Assembly (NCBI RefSeq): GCF_002028425.1
Contig: NZ_CP020042.1
Span: 4,315,560 to 4,379,559 of the forward strand
Source of the DNA: Streptomyces katrae
GTDB lineage: Bacteria > Actinomycetota > Actinomycetes > Streptomycetales > Streptomycetaceae
DNA length: 64,000 bases
Reading direction: 5' to 3'
Below, one piece after another: positions 34,182 to 42,437 of this stretch. The notes beneath the pieces were generated by a model. The model worked only from the letters and a program-made list of their open reading frames with translations, was not told the DNA's origin and made no database searches. The position numbers were made by a program, and so were the translations under genes. Numbering within the stretch: the stretch's first letter is position 1; each line of letters starts with the position of its first letter.

Positions 34182-34893
34182 GGCGTTCTCCCCAGGTGAC
34201 GAGTACGGGGCCCAGCGCGCGGAACCCGTCGGCGAGGGCGGCCAGCGCGTCCCCGATCCGCCAGGCGGCCCGGTCGCGCGGCCCGACGGCGTTGGACACG
34301 GCGCGGATCTCCAGCACCGGCAGCCCGTGCGCGGCGGCCGCCTCCGCCACCCCGAAGCCCTCCATCGCCTCGGCCCCGGCGAGCGGGTGCCGGGCGGCGA
34401 GCTCGGCGGCGCGGGCGGCGCTGCCGGTGACGGTGGAGACGGTGAGGACGGGCGCGAGGAGCGCCCCGGTGGCCTCGGCGGCCCGGGCGGCCAGGTCGGC
34501 GGGCGGAAGGTGCACGCTGCGGCCGAAGCCGAGCTCCTGCACCGGGACGAAGCCCTCGGCGGTCTCGGCCCCCAGGTCGGCGGCGACGAGCGCGTCGGCG
34601 ACCACGAGCGAGCCGAGCGGGGCGGCGGGGGCGAACCCGCCGCCGATGCCGGCGGAGATGACGAGCGAGTAGTCGGCCAGCGCGAGGGCGGTGGCCGTGG
34701 CGGCCGCGGCGGAGGCCGGGCCGACACCGCCGACGAGCACGTCGGCGGCGAGGCCGGGCAGGTCCCGGCGGGTGATGAGGTACCCCCCGGGCAGGGTGCG
34801 CGGCTCGGGTGTGACCGGGTCCTGATGAGGGGTGAGCCCGGAGGCCGCGGAGTCGGCCTCCGCGGCCACGGCGGTCACGATCAGCGCGCGCAC
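34165..34893 (-). CDS. mqnB: Futalosine hydrolase
   Basis: Cleaves hypoxanthine from futalosine in menaquinone synthesis. The 242-residue nucleosidase fold, related to MTA/SAH nucleosidase, shows VISAGIGGGFA, the ligand motif AEAMEGFGVA and the late EIRAVSNAVGPRDRAAW block that separates it from MTA nucleosidase. GTG 34893 is preferred because the frame upstream crosses the lipoprotein gene. Overlap with mqnD implies coupled translation. Confidence 0.94.
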   Translation of the reverse strand: MRALIVTAVAAEADSAASGLTPHQDPVTPEPRTLPGGYLITRRDLPGLAADVLVGGVGPASAAAATATALALADYSLVISAGIGGGFAPAAPLGSLVVADALVAADLGAETAEGFVPVQELGFGRSVHLPPADLAARAAEATGALLAPVLTVSTVTGSAARAAELAARHPLAGAEAMEGFGVAEAAAAHGLPVLEIRAVSNAVGPRDRAAWRIGDALAALADGFRALGPVLVTWGERHDRDR

Positions 34894-34913
34894 GCTGCTG
34901 TGCCTGCCGCTTG

Positions 34914-35405
34914 CTACTTCTTGAGCTTGAGCTTGAAGGACCAGACGGCGAGGGGCTTGCCGTCCTGGCCGACCTGGACGAAGCTCAGCATCTTCGACTG
35001 GGGCGCCTCGCCCTGGCCGCCGGTCGCGAAGACGTCGGCGCCCGCGAAGCTGCGGTAGGTGTTCGCGGAGGGCTCGGTGATCGGCTGGCCGTCGAGGACC
35101 GCCTGCCACTTCTTGCCGTCCTCGACGACCTTCGGCTCGACGCCGAGGCGCAGCGTGTCGCCGCGGCCGTACTCGATGGTCTTGGCGTCCTTGCGGCCGG
35201 TGAGGCACTCCTGGACCTTGTCCATGGAGAGCTCCTTGCCGTCGGCGCGGCACTCAGACTCGGCGGACACCGACGAGCTGCCGACGGTCACCGTCGCGAG
35301 CGGCGTCGGCTTGTCGCAGGCGGACAGGAGGAGGAGGCCGGCGGACACGGCTCCGAGGGCCGCGACGCTGCGGCGGGCCCTACCCGGGAAAAGCGGTGCG
35401 GTCAT
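34914..35405 (-). CDS. Lipoprotein, DUF2771-like
   Basis: A 163-residue lipoprotein: basic N-terminus, hydrophobic core and lipobox LSAC with C30. The mature part is a small compact domain (TLRLGVEPKVVEDGKKWQAV, then SMLSFVQVGQDGKP-like) ending in lysines. It resembles DUF2771, a Streptomyces family without known function that I recall in this same gene order. ATG 35405 has TAGCCT seven bases upstream (minus strand) and no Shine-Dalgarno. It lies 20 bp before mqnB, so it may belong to the menaquinone operon. Confidence 0.82.
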   Translation of the reverse strand: MTAPLFPGRARRSVAALGAVSAGLLLLSACDKPTPLATVTVGSSSVSAESECRADGKELSMDKVQECLTGRKDAKTIEYGRGDTLRLGVEPKVVEDGKKWQAVLDGQPITEPSANTYRSFAGADVFATGGQGEAPQSKMLSFVQVGQDGKPLAVWSFKLKLKK

Positions 35406-35544
35406 GAGCCGAAGGCTATCTGGCCGCTGGGCTGCGCCGCCGCACGGGGGGTGTACGGCGGCGTGCCCTTGCGCTCGGCGGGGGGTGGGGGGCCTCGCCG
35501 GGGCCCGCGGGCCCCGCCCGCCCGGCACCGCCCCCGCGGGGGCG

Positions 35545-37098
35545 TCAGGCCACGCTGGGGTGGGACGAGCGTTGGTGGTGGGGGGACGTCAGGTAGCCGC
35601 GGAGGGCCACCGCCGCGCCCAGGGCGATCACCGCCGAGGCGACCGTCATCCCGAGGACCCCGTTCAGCGGCAGGGCGATGCCGATGCCGCCCCCCACCAC
35701 CCACGCCATCTGGAGCAGCGTCTCCGATCGGGCGAAGGCGGACGTGCGGACGGCCTCCGGGACGTCGCGCTGGATCATCGCGTCGAGCGAGAGTTTCGCC
35801 AGGGCCTGGCAGAAGCCGGCCGTGCCGGCCAGTACCGCCATGAACGGGCCGCTGAAGACGAGGGCCGACAGGATCGCCACGCCCAGCGTGGCGGAGAGGA
35901 CCGTGGCCACGATGGCTTCCGGGGCGCGGGCCCGCAGCCACGCCCCCACCGCCGTGCCGCACGCGTTGCCCACGCCCGCCGAGGCGCCCACGATCCCGAG
36001 GGACACCGCCGCGCTCTGGCCGCCCAGCGGCTGCTCGCGCAGCAGGAACGCCAGGAAGAAGATCAGGAATCCGGACAGCACCCGCATCGTCGCGTTCGCG
36101 AGGAGTCCGCACAGCACCGGGCGGCTCACCGTCCGCAGGCCGGGACGTTTCGAGTGGGCCTCGTGGGTGGAGAGGCGGGCCCGGCGTTCGCCCTTGGCGT
36201 CGTCCACCTTGTGCGGCAGCTGGAACGCCGCGAACGTCCCCCACACGAAGACCGCGCAGGCCCCGTACAGCGGCCACGGCGGCCCGAGCGCGTGCAGGCC
36301 CGCCCCCACCGGTGCGGCGGCACCCGTCGCGAGGAGGCCGGCGAGGGTGACCCGGGAGTTCGCCTTGACGAGGGAGAACCCCTGCGGCAGGAGGCGTGGG
36401 ACCACCGCGCTGCGGACGACGCCGTACGCCTTCGACGCCACCAGGACGCCCAGTGCCGCCGGGTACAGCTCCAGCCCGCCCGTCGCCACCGCGCCCGACA
36501 TCATCACCGCGAGCAGGGCCCGCGTCAGCATCGCGCCTGCCATCGCCGCCCGCCGCCCGTGCGGCAGCCGGTCCAGCAGGGGGCCGATGACGGGGGCCAG
36601 CAGGGTGAAGGGGGCCATGGTGATGCCCAGGTACAGGGCCACCCGTCCGCGTGCCTCGTCCGTGGGAACGGAGAAGAAGACGGTGGAGGCGAGCGCGACG
36701 GTGATCATGACGTCGCCGGCGCCGTTGATCGCGTGCAGTTCGATCAGCCGGCCGAGTCCGGATTCCCCGGCGCCGTGGGCGTGCGTGACGCGCCGGATCC
36801 CGCGTGCCGTACCGGTGAACGGGAGGTGCAGGGCACGCCCGACCGCCCGGCCGGCCCGCTTGGCCGGTCCCGAGCCGTCTGCGGACGACCGTACGGGAGC
36901 CACGTGGACATAGTGCCCCAGACCGTCCGCCGGGACCCGCCCCGGCGCGTCCGGGCGGGGCCGGGGCGGGGCCGGGGCGGGCCGTGGGTGGGGTGCGGGG
37001 CGGGGTGCGGGGGTGGTGCGGGGGTCGTCGATGTCCGCGAATCGGACCTCGCATGTGGGCCGAAGCCGTCGGAGGAGGTAGCGTGCGTAGCGCGCCAC
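35545..37098 (-). CDS. MFS protein with proline-rich N-terminus
   Basis: A 517-residue transporter. The first 110 residues are cytoplasmic, proline-rich and then basic; about 12 membrane helices follow, such as VALYLGITMAPFTLLAPVIG and AAVSLGIVGASAGVGNACGT. Motif A-like DRLPHGRRAAMAG is visible. The long leader and PFTLLAPVIGPLLD belong to an actinobacterial subgroup with no known substrate. GTG 37098 is uncertain; a start nearer the first helix is possible. It is first in the strand order MFS, lipoprotein, mqnB, mqnD. Confidence 0.82.
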   Translation of the reverse strand: MARYARYLLRRLRPTCEVRFADIDDPRTTPAPRPAPHPRPAPAPPRPRPDAPGRVPADGLGHYVHVAPVRSSADGSGPAKRAGRAVGRALHLPFTGTARGIRRVTHAHGAGESGLGRLIELHAINGAGDVMITVALASTVFFSVPTDEARGRVALYLGITMAPFTLLAPVIGPLLDRLPHGRRAAMAGAMLTRALLAVMMSGAVATGGLELYPAALGVLVASKAYGVVRSAVVPRLLPQGFSLVKANSRVTLAGLLATGAAAPVGAGLHALGPPWPLYGACAVFVWGTFAAFQLPHKVDDAKGERRARLSTHEAHSKRPGLRTVSRPVLCGLLANATMRVLSGFLIFFLAFLLREQPLGGQSAAVSLGIVGASAGVGNACGTAVGAWLRARAPEAIVATVLSATLGVAILSALVFSGPFMAVLAGTAGFCQALAKLSLDAMIQRDVPEAVRTSAFARSETLLQMAWVVGGGIGIALPLNGVLGMTVASAVIALGAAVALRGYLTSPHHQRSSHPSVA

Positions 37099-37302
37099 CG
37101 GCGGTTGCTCTTGGCCGCGCGCCTCTTCGCGATCCCGCAGAATGGATCACATGGGGTGCGCCCGAGGCCGATCGGGGCGCGGACGTCGACGCGGCCCTCT
37201 GGTCCGCTCCGCCCGCGCTACGTACGGACGAGACCGACGGGTCGTTGTGGACGACAGTACGGACGGCGCACTCGTGAGACGGCGTAGGAGAGAACGAGAC
37301 CT

Positions 37303-38238
37303 GTGAGTGCTGCGACGACGCGAAGCCGTACCCCGCGTACCCCGCGTACCCCCGCCCCCGACCGCCTGTGCGTCGAGGCCGTGGAGCTCGCCCGGGAGGC
37401 CGCCGAGGAGGCCGCCTACCCCGGTGCGGTGGGCGAGCACGTCTCCGTCGTAGCGGAGGGTGACCGGGTCGTCACCCACTTCTTCGAGTGCAGGGAAGCG
37501 GGCTACCGGGGCTGGCGCTGGGCCGTCACCGTCACCCGTGCGTCGCGCGCCAAGAACGTCACTCTGGACGAAACGGTGCTGCTGCCGGGTGACGACGCCC
37601 TGCTCGCGCCGGAGTGGGTGCCGTGGAGCGAGCGGCTGCGTCCGGGGGACATGGGTCCGGGTGACCTGCTCCCGACGGACGCGGACGACCTGCGGCTGGA
37701 GCCCGGGTACAGCGGCGAGGACGTGCCGCCGCCGAACTCGGTGGTCTCGGAGGAGATGGCCGAGCTGGTGGAGGCGGAGGACGCCGACGTCACCGACCGG
37801 GTGGCCGTGCCGGCGCGCGGGTCCATCACCGCCGTTGCGGAAGAGCTGGGGATGCGGCGTGCGCGGGTGCTGTCCCGGTACGGGCTGCACACGGCCGCCG
37901 ACCGCTGGGACGAGTCCTTCGGGGCGAAGACGCCCATGGCGCAGGCGGCGCCGGCGTCGTGCGTGTCGTGCGGCTTCCTGGTGGCCATCGGGGGGTCGCT
38001 GGGGCAGGCCTTCGGGGTGTGCGCGAACGAGTTCGGGCCGGCGGACGGGCGGCTGGTGTCGCTGTCGTACGGGTGCGGGGGCCATTCGGAGGCGGCGGTG
38101 ATGCCGAAGCCGCCGAGGCCGGCGGAGCCGGTGCTGGATTCGATGGCGATCGACGAGTTCCCGCTGCGGCCGGCTGCCGCCGATGAAGGATCGGTGCCGG
38201 TCACGGACCTGCCGTCCGAGGACCTGGGGCACTCGTAG
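37303..38238 (+). CDS. DUF3027 protein
   Basis: A 311-residue actinobacterial DUF3027 protein. It has FFECREAGYRGWRWAVTVTR and LLPGDDALLAPEWVPWSERL, which are the family's most conserved blocks, and a C-terminal CVSCGF, VCANEF and YGCGGH pattern that could bind zinc. Function unknown. The GTG 37303 start has AGGAGAGAACG upstream. The 204 bp between it and the divergent MFS gene contain the promoters and no gene. Confidence 0.87.
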   Translation: MSAATTRSRTPRTPRTPAPDRLCVEAVELAREAAEEAAYPGAVGEHVSVVAEGDRVVTHFFECREAGYRGWRWAVTVTRASRAKNVTLDETVLLPGDDALLAPEWVPWSERLRPGDMGPGDLLPTDADDLRLEPGYSGEDVPPPNSVVSEEMAELVEAEDADVTDRVAVPARGSITAVAEELGMRRARVLSRYGLHTAADRWDESFGAKTPMAQAAPASCVSCGFLVAIGGSLGQAFGVCANEFGPADGRLVSLSYGCGGHSEAAVMPKPPRPAEPVLDSMAIDEFPLRPAAADEGSVPVTDLPSEDLGHS

Positions 38239-38251
38239 CCGGAGCGCTACC

Positions 38252-38317
38252 GCTGCGGGGTGCCGGTGCCGCTACGGGGTGCCGGTGCCGCTACGGGGTG
38301 CTGGTGCCGCTACGCGG
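38252..38317. repeat. 19-bp tandem repeat, about 3.5 copies
   Basis: GCTACGGGGTGCCGGTGCC at 38252, 38271 and 38290 with a partial fourth copy at 38309. The first and third copies have single changes. It begins 14 bp after the DUF3027 stop. Confidence 0.8.
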
Positions 38318-38406
38318 AGCCGTCTCCCCGTCCCGCCCTTCCTCCGTTCCCCCGGGGCCTGCGCCCCCGGTCCCCCGCGCCGCGGTGGCGCCGTACGCTC
38401 GACGGC

Positions 38407-38616
38407 ATGGACATGATGGGGATGACCGGGCGGGTGACGGGGACGGTCGGGCCGGGGCTCGTGGGGGAGGTCATCGTCCAGATCCGCGGTGGTGCCGAGC
38501 ACTTCCTCGCGTACCCCGCCCCCGGGGAAGGGCGGATCGGCGTCGGATCCGTCGTCACTGTCGTGGAGTACCAGCCCCCGCGCACGGTCTACGTGATGGG
38601 CGTGTACGAGGGCTGA
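38407..38616 (+). CDS. Mini-NfeD OB-fold protein, partner of the flotillin
   Basis: A 69-residue soluble protein that looks like the isolated C-terminal OB-fold of NfeD: GRVTGTVGPGLVGEVIVQIR, then IGVGSVVTVVEYQPPRTVYV. Full NfeD proteins have membrane helices and sometimes a protease domain, none present here. NfeD genes nearly always adjoin SPFH/flotillin genes, and one follows 124 bp downstream. TACGCT (38394-38399) lies seven bases before ATG 38407, without a Shine-Dalgarno. Confidence 0.82.
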   Translation: MDMMGMTGRVTGTVGPGLVGEVIVQIRGGAEHFLAYPAPGEGRIGVGSVVTVVEYQPPRTVYVMGVYEG

Positions 38617-38740
38617 CGGTCGGCCGCCCTCGTATCAAGATGGCGACAAGAATGATCCGGCCACTTCTCCACCGCCCCCGAACAGGCGCAGACTCACCCC
38701 CGTCGGTGCCGAACGGCACCGCGATAAGGGGGCGTTGCCG

Positions 38741-40285
38741 ATGGCTATCGGCGTCGTGGCGGGAGTGGTTCTCGCCGCAATCATTGCCTTGATCGGCCTG
38801 TTCAAGCTCATGTGGCGGGTGGCCGAACCGAACGAGGCGCTCGTCATCTCCGGTTCCACGCACAAGACCGAGGGCATCGGCGAGGGCATGGGCTTCCGGA
38901 TCGTCACCGGCCGCGGGACCCTCGTGCTGCCCGGGGTGCAGGCCGTGCGCAAGCTTTCGCTGGACCTCAACGAGACGCAGCTGAACGTGGACTGCGTGAC
39001 CCACCAGGGGATCCCGCTGCGGGTCAAGGGGGTCGTGATCTTCAAGATCGGCGACGACTACGTGTCCATCGCCAATGCCGCGCGCCGTTTCCTCGACCAG
39101 CAGAAGATGATGCCCGAACGGGTGCACATCGTCTTCGCCGGCCATCTGCGGTCCATCGTCGGCGGCCTGACGGTCGAGGACATGATCCGCGACCGGGAGA
39201 AGCTGACCGGGCAGACGCGGGCGGCCTGTGGGACCGAGATGGAGAAGCTCGGGCTGATCGTGGACTCGCTGCAGATCCACGAGATCGAGGACCCGACCGG
39301 CTACATCAAGAACCTCGCGATGCCGCACGCCGCCGCCGTCCAGCGCGACGCCCGCATCGCGCAGGCCGAGGCCAACCGGCTGGCGACCGAGGCCGAGCAG
39401 ACGGCGTTCGCCCGGATGGCCGAGGCCACCCGGGACAGCGAGATCCTCCAGGCCGGCTACCAGGCCGAACGGGACAAGGCCGCGGCCACCGCCCGGCAGG
39501 CGGGGCCGCTGTCCGAGGCGGCCGCCCGGCAGGAGGTCGTCGTGCAGGAGACCCGGGTCGCGGAGCTGGAGGCGCACCGGCGCGAGCAGCAGCTCCAGGC
39601 CGACGTGCGCAAGCCCGCGGACGCGGCGGCGTACCAGACGAGGACGCTCGCCGAGGCGGAGCGCGACGCCCGGATCTCGGCGGCGCAGGCCAAGGCGAAG
39701 GAGACGGAGCTCGCGGCGGCCGCCGAGGCGACCCGGGTCAGGACGGCCGCGGCCGCCGAGGCCCAGGCCACCGAGGCACGAGGGCACGCGGCGGCCACCG
39801 CGACACGGGTCAGCGGTGAGGCGGAGGCGGCGTCCACCCAGGCCAAGGGCCTCGCGGCGGCCGAGTCGGCGCGGGCGAACGGTCTCGCGCAGGCGGAGGC
39901 GGCCAGGGCCAAGGGTCTGGCGGAGGCCGAGGCGATCAAGGCGCGGGCCGCGGCGCTGGCGGAGAACCAGGAGGCCGTCGTCGCCCAGCAGCTCGCGGAG
40001 AACTGGCCGGCCATCGTCCAGGCGGGCGCGGGCGCCTTCGGCAACGTCGAGCACATGGTGCTGCTGAACGGGGCCGAGGGGATGTCGGAGATGTTCGCGA
40101 AGGCCCTGACGATGGGCGGTACGGGGCTGGGCGTGGCCCGTCAGCTGCTGGCCTCGATGGGCGCCCAGCAGAAGGGGGAGCAGAAGGGGGAGGGGGGCCG
40201 GGAGGCGAAGGCCCCTGCCGCCACCCCCGTGAGCGGCACGGGCCCCGGCCGGACGCCGATCCCGATCGACGAGGACCGGGCCTGA
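38741..40285 (+). CDS. Flotillin-like SPFH protein
   Basis: A 514-residue membrane scaffold. An N-terminal hydrophobic anchor (residues 2-25), the SPFH domain (about 28-200, with VTHQGIPLRVKGVVIFKIGD and MEKLGLIVDSLQIHEIED) and a long Ala/Glu coiled coil (about 205-430, AEATRVRTAAAAEAQATEAR and similar) follow in order, as in flotillins that organise membrane microdomains. ATG 38741 has AAGGGGG eight bases upstream; a TTG two codons earlier is the alternative. It pairs with the mini-NfeD gene. Confidence 0.92.
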   Translation: MAIGVVAGVVLAAIIALIGLFKLMWRVAEPNEALVISGSTHKTEGIGEGMGFRIVTGRGTLVLPGVQAVRKLSLDLNETQLNVDCVTHQGIPLRVKGVVIFKIGDDYVSIANAARRFLDQQKMMPERVHIVFAGHLRSIVGGLTVEDMIRDREKLTGQTRAACGTEMEKLGLIVDSLQIHEIEDPTGYIKNLAMPHAAAVQRDARIAQAEANRLATEAEQTAFARMAEATRDSEILQAGYQAERDKAAATARQAGPLSEAAARQEVVVQETRVAELEAHRREQQLQADVRKPADAAAYQTRTLAEAERDARISAAQAKAKETELAAAAEATRVRTAAAAEAQATEARGHAAATATRVSGEAEAASTQAKGLAAAESARANGLAQAEAARAKGLAEAEAIKARAAALAENQEAVVAQQLAENWPAIVQAGAGAFGNVEHMVLLNGAEGMSEMFAKALTMGGTGLGVARQLLASMGAQQKGEQKGEGGREAKAPAATPVSGTGPGRTPIPIDEDRA

Positions 40286-40325
40286 CCGGCGGCAGGTGCC
40301 GGCTGACGGCCGCAAGCCCGTCTTA

Positions 40326-40487
40326 GGCCGGTGCCGCCCGCCGGCACGTGCGGTGCGCGCAAGGTTCGTCGGCCTTGCGCGCACCGCGTGTGCGGCGCGG
40401 TTCTGCCGGGCTGGTCCCGTAGGCCCGGCGGAAGGCGCGGCCGAGGACGGCGGCGCTGCCGAAGCCCCGGCGGGCGGCGAGGGAGTG
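40326..40487 (-). pseudogene. Remnant of an AraC-family regulator
   Basis: About 54 codons whose reading, HSLAARRGFGSAAVLGRAFR then RAYGTSPAEPRR, is the second helix-turn-helix and end of an AraC/GlxA-type regulator. No upstream part of the gene remains; the frame runs into an unrelated gene. It is a decayed fragment. Confidence 0.6.
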
Positions 40488-40537
40488 CACGGGCCTGTGG
40501 GGCCGCCGCGCGGTGCCGCCCTGGGCGCGGGGGGCCG

Positions 40538-41575
40538 TCAGCCCTTCGGGCGGCGCCTCAGCAGGCGCTTGGCCGCCAGGGTCAGGGCCGTGGCCGCCGC
40601 GAGGACCAGGGCGCCCTTCGTGAAGCCGCCGCCCTTCCCGTCCGCCGGGCCCTGCTCCGCGGCCGAGCCGGGAGCGGGGGGACGGCCCGCCGGGCCCGAG
40701 GGGGCCGGGGTGGTGGCGGGGGCCACGGGGACGGCCACCACGCGGCTGTTCGCGCCCTCCGCGCCGAACAGCAGCGTCCGGCCGTCCGCGGAGTACGTCA
40801 CCGACTCCGCCTGGCCCTGCCAGGGCGCGTCCACCCGTTCGCCCTCCCCCTGCGGGCGGCCGTCCTTCCACGGGTACGTCCGCGCCGTGAAGTAGCCCCG
40901 CAGCGTCAGCCGGGTGCCGTCCGGGGAGAACGCCCCGTCCGTCACCCACGGCACCTCCGCGATCCGCCGGAAGACGTTGCGTCCGTCCGGCGACAGCTTC
41001 TCCGGGCCCTCGTACAGGCCGCCGCCCTGCTCGTTCTTGCTCGCGATGTACACCCGGCCCGTCACCGGATGGACCATCAGCGCCTCGGCGTTGCGCGGCC
41101 CGTCCGCGTAGACGGCCGTGAACTGCTCGGCCGTGACCGTCGCGTCGTGCAGCTCCTTCGGTTCCGGGAAGCGGTAGATCCACACGTGGTCCCAGGTCCC
41201 GTCGCGGTTGTCGCCGATGTCCCCGACGTAGAGGTTCCCGTCCGGGCCCAGCGAGATGGCCTCGACGTCGCGCGGGGTGCCGATGCCGGAGAGGGTGATG
41301 CGGGCCACCGTCCTGCCCGTCGCCGAGTCCACCGCGTACACGTACGGGCCGTCGTCGCTGTCGTTGTGCGTCCAGTACACGCCCGGGTGGATCCGGCTGG
41401 CGGCCAGCCCGCTCGACTCCGTGATCCGCGGATCGCCGATCGTGAACCCGGAGGCGGCGGGCGCCGGGCTGCCGGTGGCCGGGGCGGCCCCGGAGGCCGC
41501 GGCTGCGCCCGGCAGCAGCAGGCCCAGGGCGAGAGCGGCGGGAACGGCGGTCGTCGGGACGGTCAGCAGGCGCAT
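40538..41575 (-). CDS. Cell-surface beta-propeller-like protein
   Basis: A 345-residue exported protein. It has a signal peptide (LALGLLLPGAAAASGA, cut near residue 28), a repeated beta-strand domain with YWTHNDSDDGPYVYAVDS, GNLYVGDIGDNRD, GRVYIASKNEQGG and RTLLFGAEGANSRV, a Pro-rich stalk, and a C-terminal hydrophobic anchor ending in RRRPKG. This is the plan of a surface-anchored propeller. No catalytic residues are recognised. It stands alone, divergent from the SGNH gene. Confidence 0.85.
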   Translation of the reverse strand: MRLLTVPTTAVPAALALGLLLPGAAAASGAAPATGSPAPAASGFTIGDPRITESSGLAASRIHPGVYWTHNDSDDGPYVYAVDSATGRTVARITLSGIGTPRDVEAISLGPDGNLYVGDIGDNRDGTWDHVWIYRFPEPKELHDATVTAEQFTAVYADGPRNAEALMVHPVTGRVYIASKNEQGGGLYEGPEKLSPDGRNVFRRIAEVPWVTDGAFSPDGTRLTLRGYFTARTYPWKDGRPQGEGERVDAPWQGQAESVTYSADGRTLLFGAEGANSRVVAVPVAPATTPAPSGPAGRPPAPGSAAEQGPADGKGGGFTKGALVLAAATALTLAAKRLLRRRPKG

Positions 41576-41682
41576 CCCCCCAGCCTGCCAGCCCCCGCCC
41601 CGTCAGGGGCCGTGCCCGCTCCCGCCCCCGGCGTGTCCGGCATCACAGGGGTGCGCGCCGCGTGATCCGCGATGATGACCGG

Positions 41683-42378
41683 ATGCGTTTCATGTTCGTC
41701 GGCGATTCCATGACCATCGGACGCGCCGGCGACTTCACCTGGCGCTACCGGATGTGGCAGCACCTGCGCGCCACCCTCGGCGACGGCTGCTTCGAGATCG
41801 TCGGACCGCGCAGCGCGCTGTACGACGCCGCCGGTGACACCCCGGCCGGCGAGGGCTACGCCGCCCCCGGCTTCCCGGCGGCCGCCCGCCGCCACCTGGC
41901 CGGCTGGGGCGAGGGCTGGCAGCACATGGCCCCGCTCATCGGGCCCGCCGTCCGCGAGAGCGGGGCCGACGTGCTGCTCGTCTCCCTCGGCCTGATCGAC
42001 CTCGGCTTCTACACGAAGGCCGACCAGACCGCCGAGAACGTCCGCGCGTTCATCGCGGCCGCCCGCGAGGCCCGCCCCGGCATCCGGATGGTCCTCCTGC
42101 CGGTCATACCCAACGTCCGCGCCGAGGACGACGCCCCCTTCGCCGCCGAGGTCGTCCGCTTCAACGAACTCCTCGCCAAGACCGTCGCCGACCTCACCGA
42201 CGCCGCTTCGCCGGTGCTGCTGGCCGCGCGCCCGGAGGCGTACGACATCCACCGCGACACCTACGACGGCACCCACCCCAACGCCTCCGGCGAGCACCGC
42301 CTGGCCGGGGAGTTCGCGGCCGTCCTCCACCAGGCCTGGGGCATCGGCGGCCCCTACCGCCCGGCCGACGACACGTAA
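41683..42378 (+). CDS. SGNH/GDSL hydrolase
   Basis: A 231-residue esterase-type hydrolase. The nucleophile Ser8 is in VGDSMTIG (block I) and the Asp-His pair is in YDGTHPNASG (block V). There is no signal peptide, so it should act inside the cell. Substrate may be acyl or acetyl esters. GATGAT (41671-41676) lies six bases before ATG 41683; GTG 41662 is the other possible start. Confidence 0.9.
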   Translation: MRFMFVGDSMTIGRAGDFTWRYRMWQHLRATLGDGCFEIVGPRSALYDAAGDTPAGEGYAAPGFPAAARRHLAGWGEGWQHMAPLIGPAVRESGADVLLVSLGLIDLGFYTKADQTAENVRAFIAAAREARPGIRMVLLPVIPNVRAEDDAPFAAEVVRFNELLAKTVADLTDAASPVLLAARPEAYDIHRDTYDGTHPNASGEHRLAGEFAAVLHQAWGIGGPYRPADDT

Positions 42379-42415
42379 CGCGCCGGAGGAACGGGGGTCT
42401 TGCCTCGAGCGCACT

Positions 42416-42432
42416 CCAAGCAGTTGGCTTGG
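42416..42432 (+). promoter_or_regulatory. Palindrome CCAAGC-AGTTG-GCTTGG before the aldo/keto reductase
   Basis: Perfect six-base arms with a five-base spacer, ending 6 bp before the start codon, with TTGCCT (42400-42405) 10 bp to the left as a possible -35 box. A regulator bound here would block transcription. Confidence 0.45.
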
Positions 42433-42437
42433 CCCCC

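Noticed and set aside
36984..37302. Possible small gene between the MFS and DUF3027 genes
   Set aside because: The frame is arginine-rich and opposes the MFS N-terminus; no start signal or recognisable protein was found.
38252..38317. Short CRISPR-like array
   Set aside because: The 19-bp units are directly adjacent with no spacers, so it is a simple tandem repeat. The same holds for 23255-23302, 20925-20963 and 59462-59581.
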